From assembly GCA_964569765.1 (NCBI GenBank), contig CAZMVY010000006.1, positions 1 to 45,964 on the forward strand: DNA of 45,964 nt, in the 5' to 3' direction. Source of the DNA: CAZMVY01 sp964569765 (GTDB taxonomy: Bacteria > Planctomycetota > Phycisphaerae > UBA1845 > PWPN01). Every line of letters begins with the position of its first letter. Position 1 is the first letter of the stretch. Below the pieces are notes generated by a model. That model ran no database searches, was not told the DNA's origin, and saw only the letters and a list, made by a program, of their open reading frames with translations. Of the stretch, positions 43,856 to 45,964 are shown in pieces. The position numbers and the translations under genes were made by a program.

Positions 43856-43927
43856 AACGATAAACGAGGAACGATGAACGAGGAACAGCCGCTCTGTTTC
43901 CAGCCGCTCATCGTTCTCCGTTCAGCG
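43856..43927. repeat. Heptamer-built inverted repeat between pilus-type genes
   Basis: The 91-base spacer carries four degenerate seven-base units of type AACGANR (43856-43883), then inverted copies (43908-43927). GAACGATGA at 43869-43877 pairs perfectly with TCATCGTTC at 43908-43916. AGCCGCTC also occurs twice in the loop (43887-43894, 43902-43909). The architecture matches the element at 23525-23592 although the unit sequence differs. Confidence 0.7.
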
Positions 43928-43944
43928 ATTGGGAGATCGCGACG

Positions 43945-45354
43945 ATGGCATTCATCAAACGGCATCTGATGCTCCTGGCATGCGGGGCGCTCGGCGTGTT
44001 GTCGCTGGTCGCGCTGATCCTGGGCGTCTTGATCGGCAGCGTGAGCGGCCAGATGCAGGAGGCGGAGTCGCTGTACAAGAGAATGTCGTCGATGACCCGG
44101 GACGGGGTGAACGACGAGCACATCCGGCAGGCCCAGGAGAAGGCGAAAAAGCTGGCGGCGGACTTCGAGCGGGTCCGGGGTTTCATCCGCACGCTGAATG
44201 CCCGCAAGCCCTTGCGAGAGCACGTATTCCCGGCGCCCCGGAAGCAGTCTGACGCCTACGCATTTCGCGAGGCGTACCGCGAGGCGATCGACAGACTGCT
44301 GCCGGAGGTGCTGAAGGCCAAGTCGCCGCCTACCGCGGATGAGTATCGTCGCATGGGTCTGCTGATCGCCAAAGAAAAGGCGGATGCGGCCCGCAGCACG
44401 GGGCCTCAAGGTGGTGCGCCGGGACAGCCGCCGGCCACCGGCGCTCCGGGTTTCGCTCAGCCGGGTGCGGTGCCGGGACGATTGCCTGGGCCGGGCGGAC
44501 CCGCCCCCGAGGCAGCGGCACAGCCGGGTAAGCCGCCGGCCGCACCAACGATTGAGGAACTCGCACGGACCGATCCCGAGGTGCGGATGAGCCTGGTCCG
44601 GGCTCACGAGACGCTGTGTTACGCTACGCAGCCCGCGCTCCATATCGTCCCCGGCCTGCTGGACAGCCGCGATGTTCCGACGGTCGAGTTGATGTGGGAG
44701 GCTCAGATGTCGCTCTGGATTCAGCAGGATGTGCTGAGCGCCCTGGCGAAGCTCAATGACGCCGCCGCGGCCCGGCTCAAACCAGAGGACCGCTGGGTGG
44801 CCTACACACCCGTCAAGGAGCTCGTGTACATCCGGATCGGTGACTACGTGGTAGGCCCGGGGGCCGCGCAGGCAGCCGGGGCCGTCGCCCAGAGCAACTG
44901 GACCCAGGCCGCCGAGGAGCCTTCCTTTCCCCCCGGCGATGCGTCGGCCGTGTTCACGAATCATACGAGCAACGAGCTGTATGACGTGATGCAGTTCGCC
45001 GTGGAACTGGTCATCGACGCACGCGAGTTGCCCGCCGTCGTCGATGCGATCTGCGGTGCGAACCTCTACATCCCGCTGACGATTACCGGCTCGGCCCCGG
45101 CTGTGAACCCCAGCTTCCGCGGCAAGGTTTACGGCCCCGATCCGGTCATGCGCGTGCGGATCGAGATGGAAGGATGCTTCCTCCGCGAGTTCTATCATTA
45201 CGTCGACGGCAAGGAATCCAAGGACGAGAACCGGTTCATGCCCGAGTCGCTGTCGAAGGAGCTAGTCTCGGGCCAGCGGGCTACCCGCGACAGGCCAGCG
45301 CAGGCGGCGCCGAGAGGCCCCGGGCCCATGTTGGAGATGCGGCCGGGGGGCTGA
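43945..45354 (+). CDS. Membrane-anchored PilO-like assembly protein
   Basis: 469 residues. A short cytoplasmic start MAFIKRHL is followed by one membrane helix (about 9-34), a coiled coil (about 37-85), a Pro/Gly/Ala-rich linker (about 152-202), and a C-terminal domain (about 205-430) with SNELYDVMQFAVELVIDARELPAVVDAICGANLYIPLTITG, whose order resembles the ferredoxin-like domain of PilO/GspM. The position right after a PilM-PilN-like fusion supports a PilO role, but sequence similarity is too weak to name it. GGGAG nine bases upstream supports the ATG at 43945. Its N-terminus resembles that of the next protein. Confidence 0.7.
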   Translation: MAFIKRHLMLLACGALGVLSLVALILGVLIGSVSGQMQEAESLYKRMSSMTRDGVNDEHIRQAQEKAKKLAADFERVRGFIRTLNARKPLREHVFPAPRKQSDAYAFREAYREAIDRLLPEVLKAKSPPTADEYRRMGLLIAKEKADAARSTGPQGGAPGQPPATGAPGFAQPGAVPGRLPGPGGPAPEAAAQPGKPPAAPTIEELARTDPEVRMSLVRAHETLCYATQPALHIVPGLLDSRDVPTVELMWEAQMSLWIQQDVLSALAKLNDAAAARLKPEDRWVAYTPVKELVYIRIGDYVVGPGAAQAAGAVAQSNWTQAAEEPSFPPGDASAVFTNHTSNELYDVMQFAVELVIDARELPAVVDAICGANLYIPLTITGSAPAVNPSFRGKVYGPDPVMRVRIEMEGCFLREFYHYVDGKESKDENRFMPESLSKELVSGQRATRDRPAQAAPRGPGPMLEMRPGG

Positions 45355-45408
45355 CGGGCCCGGCCTTACATCCCGGGACGGAGGCGGCAGCGTACAGGAA
45401 CCACAGAC

Positions 45409-45964
45409 ATGGCGAAGCAGAGCGTTTCATTCGTCGAGCGACATCTCGAAAAGATCGTGGCAGGAGTGGCCGGGGCGATCACGCTTGCGGTGATCGCTCT
45501 GTACGTCGTGCGCAGCCCGAGCGGCGTGCCGCTCAGTTCCGGAAACGTCGGCCCGGGTGAGATCGGGCCGCTTCTCAAGGAGGAGGCCAAACGCGTCTAC
45601 CAGAACGGGATTCAGGGTGCCAAGCCGCCGAAGGTTACATTGCCGGACTATGTCACCTATGCGGAACGGACGCGCCCCTCGCAGATCGATCGTGGGCTCG
45701 CGCCGCGGCTGGCCGTTGCCATGACTCCGCTGAATCCACTGCCGCCGTCCGTGAGGCAGGTTGATGTCACGCGAAAGGCGCGGCTGGCCAGAATCCTGCC
45801 GCCCGGCAGGCCGGTCGTCTTCCAGGGCCGTAATCGCGCCACGCTCGCCACACCGACATCCCTGACAGGTGATCAGTTCGGTGGCCCCGGCGTCGCGGAA
45901 CCGGGAGGCTCGCCCGACGCCGCCAATACTCGCGATCTCACGTGGGTCACGGTGGCCGCGCCCG
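45409..45964 (+). CDS. Membrane-anchored protein of the pilus-type operon (cut by window edge)
   Basis: 185 residues visible, open to the end of the window. MAKQSVSFVERHLEKIVAGVAGAITLAVIALYVVRSPSGV is a cytoplasmic stub plus membrane helix; F-V-E-R-H-L aligns with F-I-K-R-H-L of the previous protein. A mostly soluble, proline-rich part follows (VTLPDYVTYAERTRPSQIDRG, MTPLNPLPPSVRQVD). By order it could take a PilP/GspC-like or second PilO-like role, but nothing in the sequence proves this. The frame was read directly from the ATG at 45409; the spacer to the previous gene is 54 bases. Confidence 0.7.
   Translation, partial: MAKQSVSFVERHLEKIVAGVAGAITLAVIALYVVRSPSGVPLSSGNVGPGEIGPLLKEEAKRVYQNGIQGAKPPKVTLPDYVTYAERTRPSQIDRGLAPRLAVAMTPLNPLPPSVRQVDVTRKARLARILPPGRPVVFQGRNRATLATPTSLTGDQFGGPGVAEPGGSPDAANTRDLTWVTVAAP

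Overview
The window looks like chromosomal DNA of a Gram-negative, high-GC bacterium, most likely an uncultivated Planctomycetota lineage. This is inferred from gene types rather than from a marker gene: an oversized signal peptidase I with a zinc-ribbon insertion, a PilM-type protein fused to a membrane and periplasmic part, two neutral-ceramidase-like hydrolases beside a Gfo/Idh/MocA dehydrogenase, a large secreted multi-domain glycosidase, and an LptB ATPase that implies an LPS-type outer membrane. A run of exactly ten Ns at 30097-30106 marks a scaffold join, so this is a draft or metagenome assembly. High GC creates very long spurious antisense frames; these are left out. No rRNA, tRNA, CRISPR array, prophage or transposase gene is visible.

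Layout. 1-9000 holds housekeeping genes: nadA (cut by the left edge), an exported endonuclease/exonuclease/phosphatase-fold protein, valS, a GT-C membrane glycosyltransferase and recJ. 9200-14100 has an exported TPR-like protein, a DUF971 protein, a type I phosphodiesterase-fold enzyme, an FmdB-type zinc ribbon and two small membrane proteins. 14158-18921, on the minus strand, carries a second GT-C protein, lepB and lptB, all cell-envelope functions. 19069-26057, on the plus strand, has a SAM-hydrolase-family gene and then a compact cluster: SDR, DegT-type aminotransferase, cytosolic ceramidase-like hydrolase, Gfo/Idh/MocA dehydrogenase, exported ceramidase-like hydrolase. The cluster reads like a pathway acting on an N-acylated amino sugar or cyclitol, but the substrate is unknown. 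26051-27781 has a zinc-ribbon protein, hslV (with no hslU next to it) and a PilZ protein.

28019-32345 is one very long secreted glycosidase gene broken by an in-frame amber codon and by the scaffold gap. It also contains an in-frame palindromic element. 32809-36799 is an overlapping marR-macA-macB(ATPase)-macB(permease) efflux operon, apparently made as a leaderless mRNA. Divergent from it are a uroporphyrinogen-decarboxylase-family gene and a sugar-type MFS transporter, followed by a GT87-type mannosyltransferase. The right end (41688-45964) is a pilus or secretion assembly operon: a PilM-PilN-like fusion, a PilO-like protein and a further anchored protein cut by the window edge.

Beyond the genes, the most notable signals are intergenic elements built from degenerate seven-base units (22141, 23525, 43856), a three-way-junction palindrome inside the glycosidase frame (30569-30621), two promoters placed so close to start codons that leaderless translation is expected (nadA, marR), and repeated TGACCGC half-sites upstream of the glycosidase. 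All functions come from reading motifs by eye; no database search was run.
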